Source: Pseudomonas vancouverensis
Lineage (GTDB): Bacteria; Pseudomonadota; Gammaproteobacteria; Pseudomonadales; Pseudomonadaceae
Assembly: GCF_004348895.1 (NCBI RefSeq)
Contig: NZ_RRZK01000009.1
Coordinates: 186,001-250,000 of the forward strand
Length of the DNA: 64,000 bases
Direction: 5' to 3'
Position 1 is the first letter of the stretch. Every line of letters starts with the position of its first letter. This document shows, piece after piece, positions 27,268 to 36,685 of this stretch. Made by a program: the position numbers and the translations under genes. The notes below the pieces were generated by a model that ran no database searches, had not been told where the DNA came from, and saw only the letters and a list, made by a program, of their open reading frames with translations.

Positions 27268-28080
27268 TCAGCTCAATTCAAGCCAGATCGGCGCATGATC
27301 CGAGGGTTTTTCCATCCCGCGCAGCTCGTAGTCGACACCGGCGGCCTTTACCCGCGGCAACAAGCCATGGGAGGCCATGATCAGGTCGATACGCAGGCCA
27401 CGCTTGGGTTCGTCTTCGAAGCCGCGGCTGCGATAGTCGAACCAGCTGAACATGTCGGTCACGTCCGGGTTGAGGTGGCGGTAACTGTCCACCAGACCCC
27501 AGTTTTTCAGGCGGGCCATCCACTCGCGCTCTTCGGGCAGGAAGCTGCACTTGCCGGTTTTCAGCCAGCGCTTCATGTTGTCCGGGCCGATACCGATGTC
27601 GCAATCTTCCGGCGAAATGTTCACGTCACCCATCACTATCAGCGGCTGATCGTTTTTGAACCGGCTTTCCAGCAGTTGTTGCAGGTCGCTGTAGAAACGC
27701 TCCTTGGCCGGGAACTTGGTCGGGTGATCGCGGCTTTCGCCCTGGGGGAAATAGCCGTTCATGATGGTTATCGGTACACCATTGGCGTCGGCGAACGTGC
27801 CCCAGATGAAGCGGCGTTGCGCGTCTTCTTCATCAGTGGCGAAACCTTTATGCAGCTCCAGTGGCTCCTGACGGGAAAGCAGGGCGACGCCGTAATGGCC
27901 TTTTTGCCCGTGGAAATACACGTGGTAGCCCAGTGCCTGAACTTCGGCGAGCGGGAATTGCTCGTCGTGGACTTTGGTTTCCTGCAAGCCGATCACGTCA
28001 GGCTGGTGCTTTTCGATCAGCGCCGCCAGCTGATGGGGACGAGCGCGCAGCCCGTTGATGTTGAAGGAGACGATCTTCAT
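27268..28080 (-). CDS. xthA: Exodeoxyribonuclease III
   Basis: A 270-residue AP endonuclease/3'-exonuclease of base excision repair. All catalytic landmarks of the exonuclease III family are present: [23 protein letters not shown] with the metal-binding glutamate, [37 protein letters not shown] and PSDHAPIW with the catalytic histidine. Length matches the E. coli enzyme (268). It is a stand-alone gene with a REP hairpin behind it. Confidence 0.96.
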   Translation of the reverse strand: MKIVSFNINGLRARPHQLAALIEKHQPDVIGLQETKVHDEQFPLAEVQALGYHVYFHGQKGHYGVALLSRQEPLELHKGFATDEEDAQRRFIWGTFADANGVPITIMNGYFPQGESRDHPTKFPAKERFYSDLQQLLESRFKNDQPLIVMGDVNISPEDCDIGIGPDNMKRWLKTGKCSFLPEEREWMARLKNWGLVDSYRHLNPDVTDMFSWFDYRSRGFEDEPKRGLRIDLIMASHGLLPRVKAAGVDYELRGMEKPSDHAPIWLELS

Positions 28081-28189
28081 GGTCGGCAGTCCTGGCAAAA
28101 GGGCGATGCTAGCTGACATGGGCAGAAGGGGCCAGTGTGGGGACGACGTTTCGATGCGGTCTGTCAGGTTAACAGTCACTGGGTGGGCC

Positions 28190-28232
28190 TCATCGCGAGC
28201 AACTCGCTCCCACTGCCTGCTCGCGAAGGCGA
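28190..28232. repeat. Degenerate REP palindrome
   Basis: CATCGCGAGCAACTCGCTCC with a degraded partner CTGCTCGCGAAGGCGAT, in the 260-base gap between xthA and the GNAT gene. Nothing else was recognised in that gap. Confidence 0.55.
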
Positions 28233-28340
28233 TTTCATTGCCTACACTGATGGCTGATCTGTAAGGAACTGTGTCAGCGCCTCTGGGTTCGTAACAACAA
28301 GAGCGCAGCCGTTCGAGTTGCGCCGGGGAGATCAACCGTC

Positions 28341-28991
28341 ATGCCTGAAACCTCCACCGCCATTGCCGATATCCACATGCTCGACGGCGGCTACGCCCGA
28401 GAAGCGCGCTCGCTGCTGTATCAGGCGTATCGACACGAACCCACATTCGGTTACCTGTTCGAGGCCGAGCGCCCGGGTTATGAGCAACGGGTGCGTGCCA
28501 CGGTACGTGAACTGGTGAACCAGCATTTTCTCCAGGACCTGCCCGCCATCGGCCTGTTGGTCAACGACCGGCTCATCGGCATTGCCTTGATTGCACCGCC
28601 GCAACGTCGCCTGGGCGTCACGGAAAGCTGGGCCTGGCGCTTGCGCATGGTGCTCAGCACCGGTTTTCGCTGCACCCGGCGCTACCTTGAATATCACGCC
28701 GACGTCGAAGCCTGTGTGCCGAACGACTCCGTGCACATGTTGCCGTTGCTGGGCGTTCATCCACAGTTTCAAGGCAAGCATTTTGGGGAGCAACTGCTAC
28801 AGGCTGTGCACAACTGGTGTGCTGTGGACGAGCACTCCCAGGGGGTGATCCTCGACACTGGCAATCCTCGTTATCTGGCGTTCTATAAGCGCCAGGGTTA
28901 TGAAGAAATCGGCGAAGTTGCTGTAGGACCTGTCCGCGAACATGTATTTTTCCACCCCAACCCACAGGTCTTACAGACGGCAACGGCTTAG
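28341..28991 (+). CDS. GNAT-family N-acetyltransferase
   Basis: A 216-residue acetyltransferase. The acetyl-CoA-binding motif A is visible as MLPLLGVHPQFQGKHFGEQLLQAVHNW (Q-x-x-G-x-G/A type, here QGKHFG). It is followed by GVILDTGNPRYLAFYKRQGYEEIGE, the usual C-terminal strand-helix with the conserved Tyr. The N-terminal part is less conserved. The substrate is unknown. The ATG follows GGGGAG about 11 bases upstream. It precedes tamA on the same strand by ~65 bases, probably as a separate unit. Confidence 0.85.
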   Translation: MPETSTAIADIHMLDGGYAREARSLLYQAYRHEPTFGYLFEAERPGYEQRVRATVRELVNQHFLQDLPAIGLLVNDRLIGIALIAPPQRRLGVTESWAWRLRMVLSTGFRCTRRYLEYHADVEACVPNDSVHMLPLLGVHPQFQGKHFGEQLLQAVHNWCAVDEHSQGVILDTGNPRYLAFYKRQGYEEIGEVAVGPVREHVFFHPNPQVLQTATA

Positions 28992-29056
28992 CTCACGAAC
29001 TTTCGGGACAGATCGGGTTCTATGACCCTCCCAAGCTCGTGTTAGCATCCGCGCCT

Positions 29057-30784
29057 ATGAAGTTTCCAGGAAGAATTACCAGTGGCGTGTTCATGCTGTT
29101 CATCAGCTGCACGGCACTGGCGCAAAGTGAATTGGATGTGCGGATCAAACCGTCCAACGATGAACTGAAGGCCAATATAGAAGGCTATATCGGCAGCCTC
29201 GGCGATCGTGACGAAGCAGCCTTGCAGCGCTTCAGTCGGGGTGCCGAGGAGCAGGCGCGCAAGGCCGCCCAGGCCTTGGGTTATTACCAGCCGCACATTG
29301 CCAGCGAAGTGAAAGCTGGCAAGGAACCACGCCTGGTGTTGACCATCGACCCCGGCGAGCCCGTGCACCTGCGCAATGTCACGATACGCGTCGAGGGGCC
29401 GGCAGCGTCCCTCAAGTCCTTCCGCATTCCTAAAAGCGACGCACTGAAAACCGGTGCGGTGCTCAACCACGGCCGCTACGAAGACGCCAAGCGGCTGATC
29501 CAGAATCAGGCCTCGCGCTTCGGCTTTTTCAGCGGCCGCTTCACCCGTTCGCAGTTGGCGGTCGACCCTCGGGCCGGTGTGGCCGATATCGAATTGATCT
29601 ACGACAGTGGCCCGCGCTACAACATGGGCGCGGTCAAGTTCGAGGGTGATACGCCGTTCGATGAAGACCTGCTGCAACGCATGGTGCCGTTCAAGGCCGG
29701 CACGCCCTATGACTCTGAATTGATCGCAGAGCTGAATCAGAATCTGCAAGCGAGCGGCTATTTCGACAGCGTGCGGGTGGACGCGGCTCCTACGGCGTCC
29801 AGCCAAGAGGTGATTCCCGTGGACGTCAAGCTGGAGACCCGCAAGCCTCGCACCATGGGCCTGGGCCTGGGTTACTCGACTGACGTCGGCCCGCGGGCCA
29901 AGGCCAACTGGACCCGACACTGGGTCAATGCCCAGGGCCACAGTTATGGCTGGGAGACCGAAATCTCGGCGCCGCGACAAAACGTCGGGCTGTTCTATGA
30001 CATCCCCCTGGACCCGCCGCTGACCGACAAGCTGCGGTTCGCCGGTGGCTACCAGAACGAAGAAATTGCCGACAAGGACAGCCTCAGCAAACTGCTGACC
30101 CTCGGCCCCGAGTGGCACAGCAAGTTGCCCAGCGGTTGGCAGCGCGTGGTGTCGTTGAAGTGGCAGCGCGAGGAATATCGGCTCGGTGACGACTCGGGCT
30201 TAAGTAACCTGCTGATGCCCGGCGTGAGCTATTCGTACCTGAAAAGCGACAACCGCATTGACCCGCACAATGGTTATCGCCTGCAATTCGAAACCAAAGT
30301 CGCCAAGGAAGGGCTGGGTTCTGACAACAACCTGGTGTACGGCACGGCGCTGGTCAAGGGCCTGACCACGGTGTTCGACAACCATCGCTTCCTCGGTCGG
30401 GTGCAGCTCGGCGGCAGCGCCACCAATGGTTATAAATCGGTGCCGCCGTCTCTGCGCTTCTTCGCCGGTGGTGATCAGAGCGTGCGCGGTTACGACTATC
30501 AGAGCCTGTCCCCGGAAAACAACCAGGGCGACCGCATCGGCGGCCGCTACATGGTCACCGCCAGCGCGGAGTATCAATATTCCATCGCCGAAAAATGGCG
30601 GGTCGCAACCTTCGTCGACCAGGGCAATTCCTTTAATACACTCGAACTGCCGAACCTCAAGACCGGGGTCGGTATCGGCGTGCGCTGGATCTCGCCGGTG
30701 GGCCCGATTCGCCTCGACCTGGCCCATGCGCTGGACGACGATGGCGGCATTCGACTGCACTTTTCCATGGGGCCTGAGCTGTGA
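29057..30784 (+). CDS. tamA: Outer membrane TamA (Omp85 family)
   Basis: A 575-residue Omp85-family protein of the translocation and assembly module. A signal peptide ends near ALAQ. Three POTRA-like repeats cover about residues 25-265 (ELDVRIKPSNDELKANIEGYIGSL; DPGEPVHLRNVTIRVEG; DSGPRYNMGAVKFEGDTPFDEDLLQRM). The barrel carries the lid/lock motif FFAGGDQSVRGYDYQSL and ends ...LDLAHALDDDGGIRLHFSMGPEL. No clear ribosome site precedes the ATG at 29057; a GTG at 29039 is in frame. tamB overlaps its stop. Confidence 0.94.
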   Translation: MKFPGRITSGVFMLFISCTALAQSELDVRIKPSNDELKANIEGYIGSLGDRDEAALQRFSRGAEEQARKAAQALGYYQPHIASEVKAGKEPRLVLTIDPGEPVHLRNVTIRVEGPAASLKSFRIPKSDALKTGAVLNHGRYEDAKRLIQNQASRFGFFSGRFTRSQLAVDPRAGVADIELIYDSGPRYNMGAVKFEGDTPFDEDLLQRMVPFKAGTPYDSELIAELNQNLQASGYFDSVRVDAAPTASSQEVIPVDVKLETRKPRTMGLGLGYSTDVGPRAKANWTRHWVNAQGHSYGWETEISAPRQNVGLFYDIPLDPPLTDKLRFAGGYQNEEIADKDSLSKLLTLGPEWHSKLPSGWQRVVSLKWQREEYRLGDDSGLSNLLMPGVSYSYLKSDNRIDPHNGYRLQFETKVAKEGLGSDNNLVYGTALVKGLTTVFDNHRFLGRVQLGGSATNGYKSVPPSLRFFAGGDQSVRGYDYQSLSPENNQGDRIGGRYMVTASAEYQYSIAEKWRVATFVDQGNSFNTLELPNLKTGVGIGVRWISPVGPIRLDLAHALDDDGGIRLHFSMGPEL

Positions 30785-33700
30785 AGCGTGGTTTGAAAAT
30801 AACGCTGCTGGCGATTCTGGCGCTGTTGCTGCTGATCGTCCTGACCCTCGCCTCGGTCGTGGGAACCGCCGCCGGCAGCCGCTGGGCTCTGGGTTTTGTA
30901 CCGGGTTTGACCCTGGAAAACTTTCAGGGCCGGCTGGCCGGGCAGTGGAGTGCCGACCACGTGCTGTGGCAGCAGGGCAGTAGTCGGGTTGAACTGACCA
31001 AGGTGATATTTGCCTGGTCGCCGCTGTGCCTGACGCGCATGACCCTGTGCCTGGAGCAGATACAAGCCGAGCAGATCAGCCTGCAGTTCCCGCCCGGGCC
31101 GGAGGAGGCCAGTAGCGGTCCCATCACGCTTCCTGATCTGAAGTTGCCTGTTGCCATCGAATTGGGGGATGTCAAAGTCGGTAGCCTGCTGTTCAACGGC
31201 AGCGAGCAACTCAAGGGCCTGCAACTGACAGCGCACTGGACCGACAAGGGCATGCAGATCGATTCGCTCGCCTTGCAGCGCGACGACCTGAGCCTGAACC
31301 TGACGGGCTCGCTGCAACCGGGTGGCAACTGGCCGCTGAAGGCCGAAGGTGCGTTGACCCTGCCGGCACCGGGCGAAGGGCCTTGGGCGTTGGCCTTGAA
31401 GGTCGACGGCGATTTGCTCAAGACCCTGAACCTGAAGGCTGACAGCAGCGGTTATCTCAACGGCCAATTGACCGGCGAGCTACAACCACTGGCGGATAAT
31501 CTACCAGCGAAGGTAAAAATCACTGCCGATGGCTTCAAGGCCAGCGCCGATTTGCCGGACACCTTGCTGCTCAATCAGCTTGAGCTCACGGGGGCTGGCG
31601 ACCTGAAAAACGGTTACGCGCTGCAAGGCATAGCCACGCTGCTGGCCGAGCAAGGCCCGGTAGCGCTCGCCCTGCAAGGCAGGGTCGACGCCAGCGGCGC
31701 GCAAATCGCCGGGTTGGACCTGACGGCCAACGACAAGCAGAGTCTCAAGCTCAGCGGTCAAGTGGACTGGAGCAAAGGCCTGAACGCCGAAGCGAAAATC
31801 GACTGGCTGGATTTCCCCTGGCATCGCCTCTATCCGCTGATTGATGAACCGCAAGTGGCTTTGCGCACGTTCACTGGCGAAGTCTCCTACACCGATGGCA
31901 AATACCTCGGCCACTTCGCTGCCGCCATGGACGGTCCTGCCGGGGCCTTTACCCTGGCCAGTCCATTTGCCGGTGACCTGACGAAAATCTACCTGCAACA
32001 AATTCAGCTCCAGGCCGGGCAGGGCAAGGCCGAGGGTTATCTGAACCTGCAATTTGCCGATGGCATCGCCTGGGACACCTCACTGGATCTGTCGGCGATC
32101 AACCCGGCGTACTGGGTCGCGGAGTTGCCGGGTACCCTGGCCGGGCCGTTGCGCAGCAAGGGCGAGATGAAAAATGAAGCGTTGAGCCTGACGGCCGACC
32201 TGGACCTCAAGGGCAAGCTGCGCGGCCAGCCTGCTGTCATCCAGGCCAAGGCCGATGGCGGCGGTGAGCAATGGAACCTCAATGCGCTGCAAGTGCGCCT
32301 GGGCGACAACAGCATCAATGGCAAGGGCAGCCTGCATCAGAAGCTGGTCGGACAGATCGATATCAAGCTGCCAAGGCTGGCCCAGCTCTGGCCGCAACTG
32401 CGTGGCCAGGTCAATGGTCGTGTGGATGTCGCCGGTACGCTCAAGGCGCCGCAAGGCAAACTCGATCTGCAAGGCTCGCAGTTGGTCTACGAAGATAATC
32501 GCCTGCAAAGCCTCAATCTCGACGCCACCCTCGATAGCGCACAACGGGCGAAAATCGACCTCAAGGGCAGCGGCATTCAGGCCGGTGACACCTCACTGGG
32601 GACCTTGACCGCCAGTGGTCAGGGCGACATCAAAAACCAGAAACTGACGCTCGATCTGCAAGGACCGAAGCTTAAGCTCGCCCTCGGACTCGATGGTGTA
32701 CTCGACAAGGGCAATTGGCGCGGGCGCCTGGCCAGTGGCGACATCCAGGCGGGTGGTCAGGACTGGAAGCTGCAAGGCCCGGCCAAGCTTGAGCGCCTGG
32801 CCGACGGCAAGGTCAATTTCGGCGCCCATTGCTGGGCGTCCGGCCAGGCCAGCCTGTGTGGCGAAGACTCGCGGTTGATGCCCGAGCCGAAGTTGCGTTA
32901 TCACCTCAAGCAATTCCCGATCGACAGCCTTGCCCAATGGCTGCCGAAGGATTTCGCCTGGCAGGGGCGGCTCAATGCCGACCTGCAACTGGATCTGCCG
33001 GCCAGTGGCCCGAACGGTCAGATCAGTCTCGATGCAAACGGTGGCACCTTGCGCGTCAAGGAAAAGGACCAGTGGCTGGATTTCCCTTACCAGACCCTGA
33101 TCCTCACCAGCAAACTCACGCCAAAGCGCATCGATACCTCGCTCAACTTCGTCGGCGGCAAGCTCGGCGAGTTGATGGTGCAGACGCAGATCAATCCATT
33201 GCCCAAGAGCAAGCCGGTCTCCGGTTCGTTCCGCCTGAGCGGCCTGGATCTGTCGGTCGCGCGGCCGTTTGTGCCGATGGTCGAGAAACTGACCGGGCGT
33301 TTGAATGGCAGCGGGACGATTTCCGGCGGTCTGCTGGCGCCGCAGGTCAATGGCAGCGTGCAACTCAGTGACGGCCAGGTGTCCGGGCCGGAGCTGCCGA
33401 TGGAGGTGCAAAACCTGCACCTGCAGGCGCTGATCGCCGGTGAAAGTGTGCAGCTGAACGGTGGCTGGAACAGTGGCAAGGCCGGGCAGGGCAGCTTGAA
33501 CGGCAATGTCGCCTGGGGCCAGGCGTTGATGGTGGACCTGGCGCTGAAGGGCTCGCAATTGCCTGTCACCGTTGAGCCTTATGCCAAGCTGGAAGTCGCG
33601 CCTGATCTGAAAATCTCGATGAGTGGCGATGAGTTGTCCATCGCCGGCAAAGTGCTGGTGCCCAAGGGCGAGATCACCATTCGCGAGTTGCCGCCGTCGA

Positions 33701-34455
33701 CCGTCAAGGTCTCCGACGACACGGTGATCATCGGCCGGCAAACCGAACAGGGCAAAACCCCGCTGGCGATGAAAATGGACATCGAGGTGGTGGTCGGTGA
33801 AGACAAGCTGGCCTTCTCCGGCTTCGGCCTGACCGCCAATGTGCAAGGGCATGTGCACATCGGCGACAACATGGACACCCGTGGCGAACTGTGGCTCAAC
33901 GACGGTCGTTATCGCGCCTACGGGCAGAGGCTATCGGTGCGCCGCGCGCGTTTGCTGTTTGCCGGCCCCATCGACCAGCCCTATCTGGATATCGAAGCGA
34001 TTCGCCAGACCGACGACATCATCGCCGGCATTCGCCTGAGCGGCAGTGCCGAGCAGCCAACCACGCAGATCTTTTCGGAACCGGCGATGAGCCAGGAGCA
34101 GGCCTTGTCCTATCTGGTGCTGGGACGACCGCTGAGCAGCAATGGCGAGGACAACAACATGCTCGCCCAGGCCGCACTCGGGTTGGGCCTGATGGGCAGT
34201 TCCGGGATCACCGGTGGCCTGGCCAAGGACCTGGGCATCCAGGACTTCCAGCTCGATACCCAGGGCAGTGGCAACACCACCAGCGTGGTGGCCAGCGGCA
34301 ATATTTCCGAGAAACTCAGCCTGCGTTATGGCGTCGGCGTGTTCGAACCGGCCAACACCATCGCCTTGCGCTACAAACTGAGCAAAAAGGTCTACCTCGA
34401 AGCCGCCGGCGGCATCGCCAGTTCGCTGGACATCTTCTACAAGCGGGATTTCTAA
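30781..34455 (+). CDS. tamB: TamB, inner-membrane-anchored translocation/assembly protein
   Basis: A 1224-residue AsmA-like/bridge-type protein that spans the periplasm and works with TamA in outer membrane protein or lipid transport. It starts with GTG overlapping the tamA stop (GTGA). One N-terminal membrane anchor at about residues 7-29 is followed by a very long repetitive beta-rich region. The C-terminal DUF490 domain includes LWLNDGRYRAYGQRLSVRRARLLFAGPIDQPYLDIEAIR, the conserved SQEQALSYLVLGRPL and LSLRYGVGVFEPANTIALRYKLSKKVYLEAAGG. Length and order are as expected. Confidence 0.95.
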   Translation: MKRGLKITLLAILALLLLIVLTLASVVGTAAGSRWALGFVPGLTLENFQGRLAGQWSADHVLWQQGSSRVELTKVIFAWSPLCLTRMTLCLEQIQAEQISLQFPPGPEEASSGPITLPDLKLPVAIELGDVKVGSLLFNGSEQLKGLQLTAHWTDKGMQIDSLALQRDDLSLNLTGSLQPGGNWPLKAEGALTLPAPGEGPWALALKVDGDLLKTLNLKADSSGYLNGQLTGELQPLADNLPAKVKITADGFKASADLPDTLLLNQLELTGAGDLKNGYALQGIATLLAEQGPVALALQGRVDASGAQIAGLDLTANDKQSLKLSGQVDWSKGLNAEAKIDWLDFPWHRLYPLIDEPQVALRTFTGEVSYTDGKYLGHFAAAMDGPAGAFTLASPFAGDLTKIYLQQIQLQAGQGKAEGYLNLQFADGIAWDTSLDLSAINPAYWVAELPGTLAGPLRSKGEMKNEALSLTADLDLKGKLRGQPAVIQAKADGGGEQWNLNALQVRLGDNSINGKGSLHQKLVGQIDIKLPRLAQLWPQLRGQVNGRVDVAGTLKAPQGKLDLQGSQLVYEDNRLQSLNLDATLDSAQRAKIDLKGSGIQAGDTSLGTLTASGQGDIKNQKLTLDLQGPKLKLALGLDGVLDKGNWRGRLASGDIQAGGQDWKLQGPAKLERLADGKVNFGAHCWASGQASLCGEDSRLMPEPKLRYHLKQFPIDSLAQWLPKDFAWQGRLNADLQLDLPASGPNGQISLDANGGTLRVKEKDQWLDFPYQTLILTSKLTPKRIDTSLNFVGGKLGELMVQTQINPLPKSKPVSGSFRLSGLDLSVARPFVPMVEKLTGRLNGSGTISGGLLAPQVNGSVQLSDGQVSGPELPMEVQNLHLQALIAGESVQLNGGWNSGKAGQGSLNGNVAWGQALMVDLALKGSQLPVTVEPYAKLEVAPDLKISMSGDELSIAGKVLVPKGEITIRELPPSTVKVSDDTVIIGRQTEQGKTPLAMKMDIEVVVGEDKLAFSGFGLTANVQGHVHIGDNMDTRGELWLNDGRYRAYGQRLSVRRARLLFAGPIDQPYLDIEAIRQTDDIIAGIRLSGSAEQPTTQIFSEPAMSQEQALSYLVLGRPLSSNGEDNNMLAQAALGLGLMGSSGITGGLAKDLGIQDFQLDTQGSGNTTSVVASGNISEKLSLRYGVGVFEPANTIALRYKLSKKVYLEAAGGIASSLDIFYKRDF

Positions 34456-34467
34456 CGCCAGCCCCCC

Positions 34468-34600
34468 TGTGGCGAGGGAGCTTGCTCCCGTTGGGCCGCG
34501 AAGCGGCCCCAAATCCTGATACTTCTTCTCTCCTGATACATCACGCGTTGAAAACCGGCGGCTGCGGCGCAGCCGAACGGGAGCGAGCTCCCTCGCCACA
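34468..34600. repeat. 132 bp palindromic repeat, copy 2
   Basis: Starts TGTGGCGAGGGAGCTTGCTC and ends GAGCGAGCTCCCTCGCCACA, with the same internal GCGAAGCGGCCCCAAATC and GGCTGCGGCGCAGCC elements and a different centre. It follows tamB directly and precedes the marR-type promoter. Confidence 0.85.
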
Positions 34601-34660
34601 GGGGTGGGGGAAATCCCGACACCATTGGTCAATTATTTGCTAAGCATCCTAACTATTACG

Positions 34661-34715
34661 TTGACATTCGCTGCCTAGGCAGTAACATCTCGTCATACAT
34701 TCACTGCCTAGGCAG
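34661..34715 (+). promoter_or_regulatory. MarR-operon promoter with twin CTGCCTAGGCAG operators
   Basis: TTGACA (34661-34666) and TAACAT (34683-34688), 16 bases apart, form a promoter whose spacer contains CTGCCTAGGCAG (34671-34682). An identical perfect 12-base palindrome lies at 34704-34715, 33 bases downstream, just before the MarR gene. Repressor binding would cover the promoter and the start region. Confidence 0.82.
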
Positions 34716-34730
34716 CTAATTGGTGGCCAG

Positions 34731-35204
34731 ATGAAACATTTCTCCCCCGACGATTTCCACAATTGCCATCTCGGCCTGCTGCTCGGACGTGCTGCGCTGC
34801 TCAAGGACCGGATCATCGACACCCACATGGAACCCCACGGCATCACCGCCGCGCAGTTCAAGGTGTTGATCATCATGGCCCAGTACGGCGTCGACTCGCC
34901 GGGTGAGCTGTGCCGCCATCTGTCCCTGGACAGCGGCTCGATGACGCGCATGCTCGATCGTCTGGAACAGAAAGGTTTTCTCGCCCGTCAACGCTCCGAG
35001 GCCGACCGCCGACAGGTGCAGCTTGTCCTCACGGAGGAAGGGCAAACCCTCGCCGACCTGTTACCGCACATCGGTGCCGAAGCCATGAATGAACTGGCCG
35101 GCGCCATCACCCCAGATGAGTTGAAAACCCTGGAAGTGATCCTGAAAAAAATTTTGCTGGCAGCCGGTGACCCGATCACCCTGCTGCGGGTAGGTGATAA
35201 ATGA
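34731..35204 (+). CDS. MarR-family repressor of the efflux operon
   Basis: A 157-residue MarR-type winged-helix regulator. The DNA-binding part is clear: TAAQFKVLIIMAQYGVDSPGELCRHLSLDSGSMTRMLDRLEQKGFLARQRSEADRRQVQLVLTEEG. It is first in an operon with a TolC-like factor, an EmrA-like adaptor and an EmrB-like pump, and overlaps the next gene by four bases. The twin palindromes in its promoter predict autorepression relieved by a phenolic or lipophilic drug-like ligand, as is usual for EmrR/MarR-type systems. Confidence 0.92.
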   Translation: MKHFSPDDFHNCHLGLLLGRAALLKDRIIDTHMEPHGITAAQFKVLIIMAQYGVDSPGELCRHLSLDSGSMTRMLDRLEQKGFLARQRSEADRRQVQLVLTEEGQTLADLLPHIGAEAMNELAGAITPDELKTLEVILKKILLAAGDPITLLRVGDK

Positions 35205-36670
35205 GCAACAAACCCTTGCGTACCGGCGTGAGCCTGGTGCTGCTGGCCATGACCCTGGCCGGTTGCGCCAGCTACAGCGGCCTGAAAACCGAAGGTGTCA
35301 GCACCGATGCGAAGACCCTCAAGAGCGGTCAATCGCTCAGCGGCGTCACTCTCTCGCCAGCGGCGTGGCCGAAATGCGACTGGTGGAAAAGCCTCGGCGA
35401 CCCACAACTCGACAGCCTGATCCACGAAGCTTTGCGTGACAGTCCAGACATGCAGGTCGCTGCCGCCCGTGCCCATCAGGCCAGCGCCGCCGTCTATGCA
35501 GCCGATGCCGCGCGGATGCCGACCCTGGATGCCAGCGCCGGTGTCAGCCGTTCACGCCTGGCCCGGGATCAGGACCCGTTGGGGCAGGGCGGCGCCTATG
35601 ACACCGTGCGCAACATCAGCGCCAGTTTCAATTACAACTTCGACCTCTGGGGCGGCCAGCGCGATGCCTGGGAAGCCGCACTCGGCCAGGCTCGCGCCGC
35701 CGAAGTCGACCAGCAGGCCGCGCGCCTGACCCTGGCTGCCGACGTTGCCCGTGCCTACAGCGACCTGGGCCAGGCACACATCGTCTACGACCTGTCCAGC
35801 GAAGACCTCAAACGCACCCGGCAAATGCTCGACCTGAGCCAGCGCCGGCTGACCGCCGGGATCGACAGCCAGTACCAGTTCCAGCAGACCGAGAGCCTGG
35901 AGGCCACTTCCCAGGCCAATCTGATCGACGCCGAAAAGCGCCTGAACAGCGCCAAAATCACCTTGGCAGTGTTGCTTGGCAAAGGCCCGGATCGTGGCAG
36001 CGAAATCGCCCGGCCGAACATCCTGCAACCGAGCGCCGTGGCACTGCCGTCGGTCTTGCCCGCCGAACTGCTAGGTCGTCGCCCGGACCTGGTAGCCGCG
36101 CGCTGGCGAGTGGAGGCGGCGAGCAAAAGCATCGACGCCGGCAAAACCCAGTTCTATCCCAATTTGAACCTCAGCGCTGCCGCCGGTGCCGAATCCTTGT
36201 TGGGTGATGCAATGTTCGGTTCGGCCAGCCGCTTCTTCAACATTGCACCGACCATTTCCGTGCCGATCTTCGACGGTGGACGCCTGCGCGCCAACCTCGA
36301 TGCCCGTGATGCCGACTACGACCTCGCGGTGGCGCAGTACAACAAAAGCCTGGTGAAGGCACTGGGGGATGTCAGTGACAGCATCAATCAGCTGCGCGAT
36401 ATCGGCCGGCAGATCGCTGCCCAGCAGCATGCCACCGACATCGCCCAGGATTCTTACAACACCGTGGTCCAGCGGTACGGTTCCGGCATCGGCAACTACC
36501 TGGACGTGCTCAGCATCGAGCAACAGCTGCTTCAGGCCCAGCGCCAACTGGCCAACCTGAATGCCGAGCAGATCGACCTGTCGATCCAACTGATGCAGGC
36601 ACTGGGTGGCGGTTTCCAGCCTGAGGCCGTTGCCTCGGCCAATGCCAACCCAGCCACGCTGACCCATTAA
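35201..36670 (+). CDS. Outer membrane efflux lipoprotein (TolC/NodT family)
   Basis: A 489-residue outer membrane factor. The lipobox LAGC gives an acylated cysteine near residue 22. Two OEP repeats follow, each with long helices (AAARAHQASAAVYAADAARMPTLDASAGVS; WRVEAASKSIDAGKTQFYPNLNLSAAAG). The helix-strand elements ISASFNYNFDLWGGQRDAWEAALGQARAAEVD and ISVPIFDGGRLRANLDARDADYDLAVAQYNKSL are typical of NodT-type exit ducts. It is translationally coupled to the MarR gene and supplies the outer membrane channel for the EmrAB pair. Confidence 0.93.
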   Translation: MSNKPLRTGVSLVLLAMTLAGCASYSGLKTEGVSTDAKTLKSGQSLSGVTLSPAAWPKCDWWKSLGDPQLDSLIHEALRDSPDMQVAAARAHQASAAVYAADAARMPTLDASAGVSRSRLARDQDPLGQGGAYDTVRNISASFNYNFDLWGGQRDAWEAALGQARAAEVDQQAARLTLAADVARAYSDLGQAHIVYDLSSEDLKRTRQMLDLSQRRLTAGIDSQYQFQQTESLEATSQANLIDAEKRLNSAKITLAVLLGKGPDRGSEIARPNILQPSAVALPSVLPAELLGRRPDLVAARWRVEAASKSIDAGKTQFYPNLNLSAAAGAESLLGDAMFGSASRFFNIAPTISVPIFDGGRLRANLDARDADYDLAVAQYNKSLVKALGDVSDSINQLRDIGRQIAAQQHATDIAQDSYNTVVQRYGSGIGNYLDVLSIEQQLLQAQRQLANLNAEQIDLSIQLMQALGGGFQPEAVASANANPATLTH

Positions 36671-36685
36671 TTCAAGGTATTTGTC

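Noticed and set aside
32593..33858. Long minus-strand open frame inside tamB
   Set aside because: It lies wholly within tamB, has no ribosome site or domain and mirrors tamB codon use.
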